From Favolaschia claudopus (taxonomy: Eukaryota > Basidiomycota > Agaricomycetes > Agaricales > Mycenaceae): a stretch of 64,000 nt of DNA. The stretch is from positions 464,941 to 528,940 of the forward strand of contig JAWWNJ010000161.1 of assembly GCA_037176885.1 (NCBI GenBank), read 5' to 3'. Of this stretch, positions 45,207 to 56,406 are shown one piece after another. The notes beneath the pieces are model-generated. The model was not told the DNA's origin, did no database searches, and saw only the letters and a program-made list of their open reading frames with translations. Each line of letters opens with the position of its first letter. The first letter of the stretch is position 1. A program made the position numbers and the translations under genes.

Positions 45207-48200
45207 TCACTTTCTATTTCGCCTGGACCTCCGCGGGCCCACTCGTTCCTGTTCATCATCTAGTCCAAACGACTCTTCCTCCTCGCTTTCAGATTCAGAT
45301 TGTGAAGATTCTGTATCCTCGAAGTCTTGGGGCGATACCCTGATGTTGACTTTGTCGAAGGCAATATCATTTAACTTCTTAGACTTTTTATTCTTCTCTT
45401 CTGTACCCTCCGCGGGCTCGTCGTTTACTAGTTTTTCCAACGCCTCCGTAGAGATATCAATGAACTTTTGAATGTTCTTCGGAATTTGGATTCGTTCCCT
45501 CGCTAAGTAAGGGACTACCCTTCCTGCAGCGATTCTGTCTTGGAATAAAGACCCATCCATCTCCGCAAGGATATACGCTCCTCCCTTGGTGCGTCTTATC
45601 ACAACCATAGGTCCGAGGTACCTTCCTTTCTTTTCCATTTTCGAGTTCAATGATTTTTCTACCTCCGTGTGTCGTACCAGAACTAAATCTCCCGGCTTAA
45701 AGTCATAGCCTTTGATCGCATGCTTATGGTTCCGTTCAAATTTCTGAACTGCCAATCGTTTTGCATGGTCAACACGCTCTCTCATATATTCAACATGGGA
45801 GACATGCTTGGCTAGAGCTTGCGCACGGTACCCAATGAGCTCCGCGGTGGTCAACACTCGGTCTGGCAACTCCACTAACCACGTTGCTTCTTCAACATCC
45901 AATGGTAATATTGGATGCGCTCCTGTTACCACAAAATATGGTGAACACCCCAGACCCTTTCTAACTGTGACTCTGTCGGACCAAAGCATCACGTGGAAGA
46001 ACCAGAACCATTTGGCTGGGTTCCCTCCAGTCGCCTTGAACAACGCTTGTCTCATTTGAAAGTGTCCAGACTCAATTTTGCCATTAGCTTGCGAATTATA
46101 AGGCGAAATTTGAACATTGGCTATTCCATATTTCTGCCTCAACCACTCCACGGCTTTCTTGAACTGCCCCGCGTTGTCCGTTACAATCCGCTTTGGGCAA
46201 CCCCAACGGCAGATAATATCTTCAAACAGGAACATTCCAATTGCCTGAGCGGAATCCCTTACTAATGGTCTTCCCTCTAACCAGGAACTCAACGAGTCCC
46301 TTGCATCAACCACAAGTCCGCATTTATTTGAGACTTGTCCCATCACCATCACGTCGGTATGGATTACTTGGAAAAGACTTGGTGTATCCGTTACCACAGG
46401 CGGGACTTTGATCAAGGTGTGCTGCCTATTTTGGCAAGGTAGGCAAGTCGCCACATACCAATAAACGTCACACTCCAATCCTGGCCACCAGAATCTCAAT
46501 GAAATTAACTCCGTAGTGGCATAACTTCCGCGATGACCTAGGCTATCATGAGCAGCCTTCATCATAAACATACGGTGTTCCTTGTCAACTACTAATTGAT
46601 GAGCCATTCCAATCGCTTTTTTATACATCCTCCCCCCTTTCAAAAAGAAATGTGAGGCAGAGCGGACAAAAGCTCGATATTCTTGGTCGTCATTCATCCC
46701 CGCGGGCCTTATTAAAGGGTCCGCTAACCATTCCTTAATCAATGGTAACTTCGCGTCTCTCTTTTTCATCCACTCCGTGCGATGCTCTTCATCATACGGC
46801 TCACGCTTATCTTTGTTCCACTTCAACTCTAAGTCAGGAATTAATGGTTCCATCATTAGAATATACTCTGGAACTGATTTTCCATCCGTTTCATAGGCCG
46901 CTTGCCTTGCCTTTGCGATGTCTGCCTCCGCGGATGCAGCGAGCATACACTCCTCCGCGAAATCTTCAACACTCAACGCTTCAGGCTCCATCAGAAGGTA
47001 ACCACCCCTTTTATCAATAAGGTGCTTAAACTCTTCAAATTCCAAGGGCTGTTGCCCGTCTGTTACAACATCTTCATGGTCCTCGGGAGGCTCATTCTGA
47101 TCATAGCCTTCCTCGGAGTTTTTGAACTGTTCATCCCCGGGAAAAGGCTCTCTCCTTGACAATCCATCGGGGGCGAACCTTTCGCCAGGAACATGCTTTA
47201 ACTTAAAATGGAACATGAGAATTTTCTCAATTCAACGGTTTATTGTAGCATTTGGACCCATTCCAGGATTTTTCAACATGCCCTTGATGTACAACGCATC
47301 GGTTTCAACCACAAGCTTCCTTGCTCCGAAAATCCAGTAGTACATGGCTTCAAGAGCTCTCATCATCCCATACAATTCTCGTTTGGGTTGTGAGTAGTTT
47401 GCCTCGGTTTTCCCCAGCGTTATACTCGCAAACCGCGCATAGTACTTCTTCTTAGGGTCGTCTGGATCAAGCTGGTAGATAATTATACCAATAGCTCGCC
47501 AAGACGTATCCACTTGTAATACTATATCTGAAAGCCAATCGTATCTCAAAGGCTTGAGCGCGGGGCAATCCTTCAACCTCTGCCTAATCCTTGCCTGCGC
47601 TTCATCACACTCCGCGGACCACTTAAAGACGATGTCTTTCTTGGTAAGATCATTGATAGGTGCGACTATGTCTCCGTACCCTTCAATAAAACTCCGCAAG
47701 ACTCCAACAGTACCCAAGTATGCCTTTACTTGCGTAAAAGTATCGCAGGGGCCCCAATTGTTTATCACATCAATCCTTTTGGGATCCGGCAGACGTCCGC
47801 GGTACGAACATAAATGTCCTACTACCTCAAACTCATCAGCGCAGAGCACCAACTTCTTCCCTGAGAACGTTCCACCAGCATAATTCATGCGAGTAACAAT
47901 ACGGTTCAAATTTTGAACATGTTCCCACACAAATCGGCGAATGCCGGAGTTTTCTGGAATCCGTTCCCAATCTCCATCTCCCGTCTCATACCTCGTTAGA
48001 CCTCCGCGGACCGGTACGTCGTCTATGTAAGGTATTGTAACATGCGGAATCTCATCTCTCAAGACATAGGTAACATCATCATGAAAGATAGGAACAGAAT
48101 TTGTCCAACCCATGGGTAATTTAACTAGCCTCAGCGCACCAAAGGGCGTCTGGAACGTAGTATAATCCCTGGAGGATTCTGCGAGATCCCTGTTATCATA

Positions 48201-49337
48201 TCCAACGAACATGTCCAATGCAGCACCACAAGCTCTGCCAGCAAAATGCTCTGCTAGTTTCTCAGTACCCGGGGGCACTCCAGAGTGTTGAATGGTTACT
48301 TCATTGAGTCTCTCCAACGAATGTACAATCCGTAAAGATTTTCCATCCTTCTTGATGACAGCAAAAATCGGCGATCTGTAGGACGAGTTCGAAGGTTCAT
48401 ACACGCCGGCATCAATCTTAGCTTTAATGATGCGACAGAACTCATCGAAATGTCCGGGGGGAATTGGAATTTGTGAGCATACCCAAGGCGTATGAGGCGC
48501 CACAGGCATGTCCACGGGCGGAAAGAATTCATGTTTGAATTGTCCGCGCTCGTCTTCCTCCCAAGCAAAATGCTGATTATGCTCCATCATGAAGTGGTTC
48601 AACAATTTCATTTCTTCTGGCAATAAGAAGCCATTATCATGAGTCTTGTCGAACACTTCCTTCCGCTCCGCGGTATATCTCCCAGTAGGTGCAAACTCTG
48701 GAGGATGCGGACTGATCGTCGGCATGTCCTTCAGCGGATCACCAGTGATATTCCGCACTATCCTAAACTTCTCATCAACTCGACCTAAAATGGGCCTCAC
48801 TTTGTCTGCCACGGGCTTATACTTGTTAGCAAACACCCGCTCTGGTTCAGGCTTGGGGTCAAGCTGCTCCATTACGAACTGCTGCCTGGGCGTATCAGGT
48901 ACAGGCAAATCTAAGTGAACCACATTCTTAGGCGGTAGTCCGCGGACCGGATCAATCGGCTCCTCGGCACCACTTACTGCAACGTTCGTTGACTCCGCCG
49001 TCAGAAGAGCCGCCTCCGCGCGCTTAGCCTTACGTTTGGCATTCTTCTTCTTTCCACGGTTCAACTTTTTCGACCGCTTCTTCGGCTTACTCGGCGGACC
49101 GTCCTCTTTAAACAAGAAAATATCCATTCCCTTGTCTTTTTCCATTGTTCCAGCGTACTGGTTCAACAGAACGGAGGCGTCCTTATCTCCACTAAAACTC
49201 TGCTGAGAGGCCATCAAATACGCCATTTGACGGTCTGCCTGCGTCACAACATCACCCGACTTAGGAAATCCATAACCAATGCAAATCAACTGCCCCTGCT
49301 CATCCAACTCAAACGCTACAGTGGCTTCTCCCCCCTC
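45207..49337 (-). pseudogene. pol: Pol (RT-RNase H-integrase) with an internal stop
   Basis: Residue order is as in Ty3/gypsy Pol: linker with a Lys-rich nuclear-type region (KPKKRSKKLNRGKKKN), reverse transcriptase with LDMFVGYDNRDLAE, LPMGWTN and the catalytic IPYIDDVPV, RNase H (VVETDALYIKGML), the integrase zinc domain (HDSLGHRG, CLPCQNRQ) and the DDE core (HTDVMVM, VTDNAGQF, IESGH), then PGDLVLVRHTEVEKS and an acidic/basic tail ending GPRRSRRNRK. A TGG-to-TGA change at 47232-47234, just after GPNATINR, stops translation between RNase H and integrase. The right-hand copy has Trp there. The second difference I see is Lys instead of Glu in KKNAKRKAK. The rest of the frame is intact, so inactivation is recent or the stop is bypassed. 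Confidence 0.8.
45551..49323 (-). repeat. Left arm of a 3773-bp inverted repeat
   Basis: The sequence is the reverse complement of 52634-56406 with the same length and, judging from the translated proteins, only two amino-acid-changing differences. The spacer is 3310 bp. The left arm continues naturally into pol and protease on both sides, so it is the original copy. Confidence 0.9.
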
Positions 49338-50689
49338 TACGAGTTCCTCGAAGACCTCTGAAAATCCTGTTTGGCTTTAGCAGGTTCAGGTGGTTCAGAT
49401 TTTCCAGTGTCTCGATTAAATTTACGTCCGCGGGGCACTGTAGGAAAAGTACTAGTGCGTCCTGTATACGGATCTGTAATTGTAACCTCGACTTCGCCGG
49501 ACTTTTTGCTTGCGAAAACTGTCTCCGCCAAAATTTCAAAAGGCCTCCCTAGAAGTACCTCATAGGGAACGCTTGGTAGTATGTGCACCTGAAGGTACAT
49601 CACAATCCCATTGAAATTGAACGGCACATTTTTCGCCAACCCCATGGTTGTCTGAGTTTGGTTGTTGGCGGCCACCATATCACAAACGATTTTGGGATCC
49701 CATTTCAGACCAAGTTCTTCTGCAAGAGTGGCATTCATGGACACGATTTGTGACCCACTATCTGTAATGGCTTCCACATATTTTCCGTTTATGGTTGGGC
49801 GAACACACCGGAGTCCTCCAGAATTCACCGCGGAAGGCACTGAAGGAACCTTCACCTTCCTAGGTTCTTTTCCAGCTGGTAACGACTCAAAGTACTGTAA
49901 TACTGGGTCACCACAGATCACACTTCCTTGCGGAAGGTCCCCGTCCCCGGAGGTAACTAACTCTGGGTAGGTGTCAAAGTATAATACTGAGACAGTTGCT
50001 CCTGACTCGTCAACCGTCACACAAGACGTTTCTTCTTCCCGCACATTATCTTCTAGTCCTTCATCTTCGTCCGCGGAGCTCTCCTCAGATTCCTCAGAGA
50101 CTCGTTGAACCATAAAATTCTGGACCCTAGCTGGAATAATCTCGCCTGAAGTTGTTTTCAAGAACCGACTCCTATTTTTCCTCTTGCTACCACCTTCTAG
50201 TGTACGACGAAGGTTGTCATTACTATCCAAGAGAGCCCCCAACTTCACCGGAATTACAGTATCACGAATGCTCTTGACAATTTCTGCCGTAGCTGCATCT
50301 TTACGCTGCGTGTCCCGCGGCGCTCGAGGCTTTCGCTCAACTGGTCCTGGCTTAACAGGTTGCTCATCATTGGGTTTCCTGGGTAGTGCAGGTCGAGGCG
50401 CGGGGTCAGATAGAGGCTTAACATCTTTGAAGGGAAGTTCCTTCTCTGTCGCCTTTTTCTTATCCGCTGGCTCGTCCTCGGAGTCGCTGACCTCTTCCAC
50501 AGTAACTCTAGGTCTCCGCGGGGGATTCCTTCTCTCCATTACAACTTCCACTCGATTCTCGATCTCAGGCTTCTTGGACTTTTTTTCACTCGAACGCTCG
50601 TCTGACTGTTTTTTTGTATTTTTATCATTTTCTTCACGGTCTTTCGTCTTTGGTTCCTCAGGAGCCTTCCGTGATCGGGTCTCCCTCAC
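49337..50689 (-). CDS. pro: Aspartic protease region of the Ty3-like element
   Basis: An open frame of 450 codons overlapping the end of gag by 4 nt. The first 250 residues are charged and low in complexity (RDTQRKDAATAEIVKSIRDT and similar). The retropepsin active site TDSGSQIVSMNA follows at about residue 311, then GRPFEILAE, a typical flap-distal stretch. The frame ends at 49337 while the pol frame is already open upstream of it (VFEELVEGGEATVAFELDEQ), so pol is probably reached by frameshifting. Confidence 0.7.
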   Translation of the reverse strand: MRETRSRKAPEEPKTKDREENDKNTKKQSDERSSEKKSKKPEIENRVEVVMERRNPPRRPRVTVEEVSDSEDEPADKKKATEKELPFKDVKPLSDPAPRPALPRKPNDEQPVKPGPVERKPRAPRDTQRKDAATAEIVKSIRDTVIPVKLGALLDSNDNLRRTLEGGSKRKNRSRFLKTTSGEIIPARVQNFMVQRVSEESEESSADEDEGLEDNVREEETSCVTVDESGATVSVLYFDTYPELVTSGDGDLPQGSVICGDPVLQYFESLPAGKEPRKVKVPSVPSAVNSGGLRCVRPTINGKYVEAITDSGSQIVSMNATLAEELGLKWDPKIVCDMVAANNQTQTTMGLAKNVPFNFNGIVMYLQVHILPSVPYEVLLGRPFEILAETVFASKKSGEVEVTITDPYTGRTSTFPTVPRGRKFNRDTGKSEPPEPAKAKQDFQRSSRNS

Positions 50690-52422
50690 CGGGTAAAATC
50701 CCGTCCTCCTTGAAGAATTAGTTGCCTAAGTTCCCCAAGGTTGTTTTCGAGCCTAGCAATCTGTTCATCCTGCGCGGACTTTCCCGTGTTCCCAGGAGAC
50801 TCCCGCGGAGTTGAACTCTGCTCTGCGTCTGCTGCGGTAGAACTAGCCGACGTAAAGAAAACAGCAAAATGATCCTCATGCAGGAAGCTATTATTTCGGT
50901 GACTGTAATAGTCGCGCGCTTTGGTCATCGGACTTTTATTGCGTGGTTCAATAGGAATATTCTTCCCATCAAAGGTCTGAAGTTTTCCATCCTTGGAGAG
51001 GGAAAGAATTCCACCCGCTAGGTCCGTCGCTCGCTCTTTGCAGTTGCCAATATAATGATATAGCTCCCAACAGTAGTAACACTCATCCCTTCTAGGACGC
51101 TTGTCACCAGTGTTATGACTTCTATAATCAGATCTGTCGCCAGACCTCCCCGGATTGTTGGACGTGCCTTTTTCCAAAGCCTCATGCATTTTGGACATAA
51201 TCTGTTTCTGGTCCGCGGTGAACTTATCCAGATGTCCAGCAAGTGCTTGTTCGACATTATCCTTCACATCCTTGGAGATGCGCTCTTGACTCGCCTGAGT
51301 CTCTTTCTCCAGTCTATCAAGACGAGCTTTCAACTTCTCGCCTTCATCCTCTTCTGCGCCATACAACACTGTCGCTTTCCGTCTTCCGTCGGATGTGTCT
51401 CCAAAGAATATTGAGTCGTTGTTCTTCATAAGAGTCGTCAAAATATCCTCGAAGTCTGTCCACTCGTACAAATCATCCTGGTGCGTTTGTGGTGCCTTAA
51501 ACACCTTGCCTGGATTTGCAGTCTCAAACTCCTTTTTGGCACGCTGGTAGGAACCTAACTCCGTCGGAGACTTGGTTATGATTATTGAACGGAGATCATC
51601 TCTGAACGTAGGGTGAATACCCTCAAGAAAATCTCTCGCCAACTCTCTCTGAGATAACCATTCCCTATCTTGGTTCATGGTTCCTGCGCGTCCGCGGAAC
51701 TCGCGAATAAAAGTCGACAACTTATTTTCTTCGCCAAGTCTTACAGGACGATTCCTCCAGCCTTTAAGCCAGGAGGCCCATCCCGCGCGGGAGCCTTTCT
51801 CAACTGCTCGTACTTCTGGATACGAATTGATCACATCCGCCTTCCAATCCTCATAAGTTCCAGTTTTATAGGACGACAACGCAGTCCACTCTTTCTGGAT
51901 CTTACTGTTCGCATAGTGTTGCGCTAGCCACTTTTTGGCTGTATCACTAATGTTCCCCTGCTTTTCAAACAGATCCTCAATCCCCGACAAGTACTTGGGC
52001 AAATCCCCGGAGTCATCTTCAAACTTCAGGTTATGTCTCCCAAACAAGTCAGGAATCTTGGTCTTATCTAATTCGTCATGCTGGGCCATAGTGTTTTGTT
52101 GTAGGGGGTTTTGATTGGCTACTGAGTTCGAAATAGCCTCAAGGTTCTGATCCAAATGATCAGACTGCTCGCCGTCCGAAGGGATAGCCTGTCCTTGGAA
52201 AGGAAACGCTTCTGTCAAGTCTAATTCCTCCGCGGAACTCGCTCTTCTTCTTCTGCGAACAGGAGATGAACTATACGACCGTCCGGTACTGGAGTTTTTG
52301 GTCGTACGGGGTTTTCTGCCAGACGCCGAGGATCCCCAATTTACTGTCTCTGGTATAAGACTGCTCCTTGAAGTCGACGCTTGAGCGGGTTCTTGTAATG
52401 CAACCCTGGCTTGCTCTAGCAA
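50686..52422 (-). CDS. gag: Gag-like polyprotein part of the Ty3-like element
   Basis: An open frame of about 578 codons, with no ATG at its upstream end. It stays open to about 52550, and the first in-frame ATG is at 52089 (MAQHDELDKTKIPDLFG), so either the 5' end is missing or translation starts there. After a Ser/Arg-rich N-terminal part come capsid-like helices (LPKYLSGIEDLFEKQ, TYEDWKADVINSYPEV, FIREFRGRAGT, LARDFLEGIHPTFRDDL). A coiled, charged region and a CCHC knuckle CYYCWELYHYIGNC follow near the C terminus. The stop at 50686-50688 overlaps the protease frame by 4 nt, so ribosomal frameshifting or reinitiation is likely. Confidence 0.7.
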   Translation of the reverse strand: MLEQARVALQEPAQASTSRSSLIPETVNWGSSASGRKPRTTKNSSTGRSYSSSPVRRRRRASSAEELDLTEAFPFQGQAIPSDGEQSDHLDQNLEAISNSVANQNPLQQNTMAQHDELDKTKIPDLFGRHNLKFEDDSGDLPKYLSGIEDLFEKQGNISDTAKKWLAQHYANSKIQKEWTALSSYKTGTYEDWKADVINSYPEVRAVEKGSRAGWASWLKGWRNRPVRLGEENKLSTFIREFRGRAGTMNQDREWLSQRELARDFLEGIHPTFRDDLRSIIITKSPTELGSYQRAKKEFETANPGKVFKAPQTHQDDLYEWTDFEDILTTLMKNNDSIFFGDTSDGRRKATVLYGAEEDEGEKLKARLDRLEKETQASQERISKDVKDNVEQALAGHLDKFTADQKQIMSKMHEALEKGTSNNPGRSGDRSDYRSHNTGDKRPRRDECYYCWELYHYIGNCKERATDLAGGILSLSKDGKLQTFDGKNIPIEPRNKSPMTKARDYYSHRNNSFLHEDHFAVFFTSASSTAADAEQSSTPRESPGNTGKSAQDEQIARLENNLGELRQLILQGGRDFTR

Positions 52423-52560
52423 ACTCCTTGAACCTGCTCCGGTATTTAATGGAGACGGGCTACGCTGGTGTTTGCTCTTCCCCGAACTCTTTCGTTTTCG
52501 AGGGGCGGAAATGTTGACTGGTTCAACTTTTCCCGGAAAGTCCTTCTTCTAGACTCTCCC

Positions 52561-52633
52561 AACTATAGCAACTTGTTTTGCTTCAACAACCAAGAGACAA
52601 ATGGACCCCTCGCGGTGGGCTCCAGATGAAACG
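52561..52633. other. Junction segment before the inverted copy
   Basis: About 70 bp that I cannot assign. It ends in AACGCAC. The inverted pol copy then continues with TGTAGCG; the original copy has GCCAC before TGTAGCG, so the junction shows a 3-bp CAC overlap. Confidence 0.5.
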
Positions 52634-55600
52634 CACTGTAGCGTTTGAGTTGGATGAGCAGGGGCAGTTGATTTGCATTGGTTATGGATTTCCTAAGTCG
52701 GGTGATGTTGTGACGCAGGCAGACCGTCAAATGGCGTATTTGATGGCCTCTCAGCAGAGTTTTAGTGGAGATAAGGACGCCTCCGTTCTGTTGAACCAGT
52801 ACGCTGGAACAATGGAAAAAGACAAGGGAATGGATATTTTCTTGTTTAAAGAGGACGGTCCGCCGAGTAAGCCGAAGAAGCGGTCGAAAAAGTTGAACCG
52901 TGGAAAGAAGAAGAATGCCGAACGTAAGGCTAAGCGCGCGGAGGCGGCTCTTCTGACGGCGGAGTCAACGAACGTTGCAGTAAGTGGTGCCGAGGAGCCG
53001 ATTGATCCGGTCCGCGGACTACCGCCTAAGAATGTGGTTCACTTAGATTTGCCTGTACCTGATACGCCCAGGCAGCAGTTCGTAATGGAGCAGCTTGACC
53101 CCAAGCCTGAACCAGAGCGGGTGTTTGCTAACAAGTATAAGCCCGTGGCAGACAAAGTGAGGCCCATTTTAGGTCGAGTTGATGAGAAGTTTAGGATAGT
53201 GCGGAATATCACTGGTGATCCGCTGAAGGACATGCCAACGATCAGTCCGCATCCTCCAGAGTTTGCACCTACTGGGAGATATACCGCGGAGCGGAAGGAA
53301 GTGTTCGACAAGACTCATGATAATGGCTTCTTATTGCCAGAAGAAATGAAATTGTTGAACCACTTCATGATGGAGCATAATCAGCATTTTGCTTGGGAGG
53401 AAGACGAGCGCGGACAATTCAAACATGAATTCTTTCCGCCCGTGGACATGCCTGTGGCGCCTCATACGCCTTGGGTATGCTCACAAATTCCAATTCCCCC
53501 CGGACATTTCGATGAGTTCTGTCGCATCATTAAAGCTAAGATTGATGCCGGCGTGTATGAACCTTCGAACTCGTCCTACAGATCGCCGATTTTTGCTGTC
53601 ATCAAGAAGGATGGAAAATCTTTACGGATTGTACATTCGTTGGAGAGACTCAATGAAGTAACCATTCAACACTCTGGAGTGCCCCCGGGTACTGAGAAAC
53701 TAGCAGAGCATTTTGCTGGCAGAGCTTGTGGTGCTGCATTGGACATGTTCGTTGGATATGATAACAGGGATCTCGCAGAATCCTCCAGGGATTATACTAC
53801 GTTCCAGACGCCCTTTGGTGCGCTGAGGCTAGTTAAATTACCCATGGGTTGGACAAATTCTGTTCCTATCTTTCATGATGATGTTACCTATGTCTTGAGA
53901 GATGAGATTCCGCATGTTACAATACCTTACATAGACGACGTACCGGTCCGCGGAGGTCTAACGAGGTATGAGACGGGAGATGGAGATTGGGAACGGATTC
54001 CAGAAAACTCCGGCATTCGCCGATTTGTGTGGGAACATGTTCAAAATTTGAACCGTATTGTTACTCGCATGAATTATGCTGGTGGAACGTTCTCAGGGAA
54101 GAAGTTGGTGCTCTGCGCTGATGAGTTTGAGGTAGTAGGACATTTATGTTCGTACCGCGGACGTCTGCCGGATCCCAAAAGGATTGATGTGATAAACAAT
54201 TGGGGCCCCTGCGATACTTTTACGCAAGTAAAGGCATACTTGGGTACTGTTGGAGTCTTGCGGAGTTTTATTGAAGGGTACGGAGACATAGTCGCACCTA
54301 TCAATGATCTTACCAAGAAAGACATCGTCTTTAAGTGGTCCGCGGAGTGTGATGAAGCGCAGGCAAGGATTAGGCAGAGGTTGAAGGATTGCCCCGCGCT
54401 CAAGCCTTTGAGATACGATTGGCTTTCAGATATAGTATTACAAGTGGATACGTCTTGGCGAGCTATTGGTATAATTATCTACCAGCTTGATCCAGACGAC
54501 CCTAAGAAGAAGTACTATGCGCGGTTTGCGAGTATAACGCTGGGGAAAACCGAGGCAAACTACTCACAACCCAAACGAGAATTGTATGGGATGATGAGAG
54601 CTCTTGAAGCCATGTACTACTGGATTTTCGGAGCAAGGAAGCTTGTGGTTGAAACCGATGCGTTGTACATCAAGGGCATGTTGAAAAATCCTGGAATGGG
54701 TCCAAATGCTACAATAAACCGTTGGATTGAGAAAATTCTCATGTTCCATTTTAAGTTAAAGCATGTTCCTGGCGAAAGGTTCGCCCCCGATGGATTGTCA
54801 AGGAGAGAGCCTTTTCCCGGGGATGAACAGTTCAAAAACTCCGAGGAAGGCTATGATCAGAATGAGCCTCCCGAGGACCATGAAGATGTTGTAACAGACG
54901 GGCAACAGCCCTTGGAATTTGAAGAGTTTAAGCACCTTATTGATAAAAGGGGTGGTTACCTTCTGATGGAGCCTGAAGCGTTGAGTGTTGAAGATTTCGC
55001 GGAGGAGTGTATGCTCGCTGCATCCGCGGAGGCAGACATCGCAAAGGCAAGGCAAGCGGCCTATGAAACGGATGGAAAATCAGTTCCAGAGTATATTCTA
55101 ATGATGGAACCATTAATTCCTGACTTAGAGTTGAAGTGGAACAAAGATAAGCGTGAGCCGTATGATGAAGAGCATCGCACGGAGTGGATGAAAAAGAGAG
55201 ACGCGAAGTTACCATTGATTAAGGAATGGTTAGCGGACCCTTTAATAAGGCCCGCGGGGATGAATGACGACCAAGAATATCGAGCTTTTGTCCGCTCTGC
55301 CTCACATTTCTTTTTGAAAGGGGGGAGGATGTATAAAAAAGCGATTGGAATGGCTCATCAATTAGTAGTTGACAAGGAACACCGTATGTTTATGATGAAG
55401 GCTGCTCATGATAGCCTAGGTCATCGCGGAAGTTATGCCACTACGGAGTTAATTTCATTGAGATTCTGGTGGCCAGGATTGGAGTGTGACGTTTATTGGT
55501 ATGTGGCGACTTGCCTACCTTGCCAAAATAGGCAGCACACCTTGATCAAAGTCCCGCCTGTGGTAACGGATACACCAAGTCTTTTCCAAGTAATCCATAC

Positions 55601-56406
55601 CGACGTGATGGTGATGGGACAAGTCTCAAATAAATGCGGACTTGTGGTTGATGCAAGGGACTCGTTGAGTTCCTGGTTAGAGGGAAGACCATTAGTAAGG
55701 GATTCCGCTCAGGCAATTGGAATGTTCCTGTTTGAAGATATTATCTGCCGTTGGGGTTGCCCAAAGCGGATTGTAACGGACAACGCGGGGCAGTTCAAGA
55801 AAGCCGTGGAGTGGTTGAGGCAGAAATATGGAATAGCCAATGTTCAAATTTCGCCTTATAATTCGCAAGCTAATGGCAAAATTGAGTCTGGACACTTTCA
55901 AATGAGACAAGCGTTGTTCAAGGCGACTGGAGGGAACCCAGCCAAATGGTTCTGGTTCTTCCACGTGATGCTTTGGTCCGACAGAGTCACAGTTAGAAAG
56001 GGTCTGGGGTGTTCACCATATTTTGTGGTAACAGGAGCGCATCCAATATTACCATTGGATGTTGAAGAAGCAACGTGGTTAGTGGAGTTGCCAGACCGAG
56101 TGTTGACCACCGCGGAGCTCATTGGGTACCGTGCGCAAGCTCTAGCCAAGCATGTCTCCCATGTTGAATATATGAGAGAGCGTGTTGACCATGCAAAACG
56201 ATTGGCAGTTCAGAAATTTGAACGGAACCATAAGCATGCGATCAAAGGCTATGACTTTAAGCCGGGAGATTTAGTTCTGGTACGACACACGGAGGTAGAA
56301 AAATCATTGAACTCGAAAATGGAAAAGAAAGGAAGGTACCTCGGACCTATGGTTGTGATAAGACGCACCAAGGGAGGAGCGTATATCCTTGCGGAGATGG
56401 ATGGGT
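52634..56406 (+). CDS. pol: Pol copy, inverted partial duplicate, frame intact but truncated at both ends
   Basis: The open frame actually starts at 52578 in foreign sequence; pol-derived codons start at TVAFELDEQGQLICIGYGF. All catalytic motifs are present without a stop: RT YIDD at about residues 451-454 of the open frame, RNase H, integrase HHCC region at about 940-985, and DDE residues at about 1009 (HTDVM), 1067 (VTDNAGQF) and 1103 (IESGH). It lacks gag, protease and the pol start. It loses its last 115 or so codons where a CTAGCTA element begins: codons for AEMDGS run straight into the element (SYLPRESGSR), so the real C terminus is absent. It is a fragment, not an active element, but preserves the Trp codon mutated in the left copy. 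Confidence 0.85.

Larger units (their letters stand above)
36719..52235. promoter_or_regulatory. Dense CCGCGG palindromes (44 sites), PDRE-like
   Basis: CCGCGG begins at 36719, 36985, 37072, 37199, 37576, 37793, 37937, 37979, 38093, 38375, 38536, 38896, 39952, 41443, 41566, 42160, 42487, 42714, 43129, 43198, 43483, 43899, 43961, 44125, 44818, 45231, 45410, 45842, 46700, 46928, 47612, 47797, 48004, 48668, 48940, 49428, 49828, 50071, 50315, 50516, 50803, 51213, 51692 and 52230. The usual context is (C or G)TCCGCGG(A or G). Sites lie in noncoding DNA, in introns and in codons on both strands. A random hexamer would be expected about four times here. TCCGCGGA is the element bound by yeast Zn2Cys6 factors Pdr1/Pdr3; any binding here is inference. 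Confidence 0.55.
45200..52560 (-). mobile_element. Ty3/gypsy-like retroelement internal region (gag-pro-pol), no LTR seen
   Basis: Gag, protease, reverse transcriptase, RNase H and integrase are encoded in order on the minus strand. By eye I find no direct long terminal repeats: beyond the pol stop is the damaged accessory gene, and beyond gag is the inverted partial copy starting at 52634. The unit shares the dense CCGCGG sites with the plus-strand genes facing it, which suggests they have long belonged to one mobile unit. Confidence 0.75.

Noticed and set aside
36466..52633. Calling the whole 16-kb region a Starship or other giant transposon
   Set aside because: No tyrosine-recombinase captain gene or defined terminal repeats seen; the recognisable enzymes are Ty3-type.
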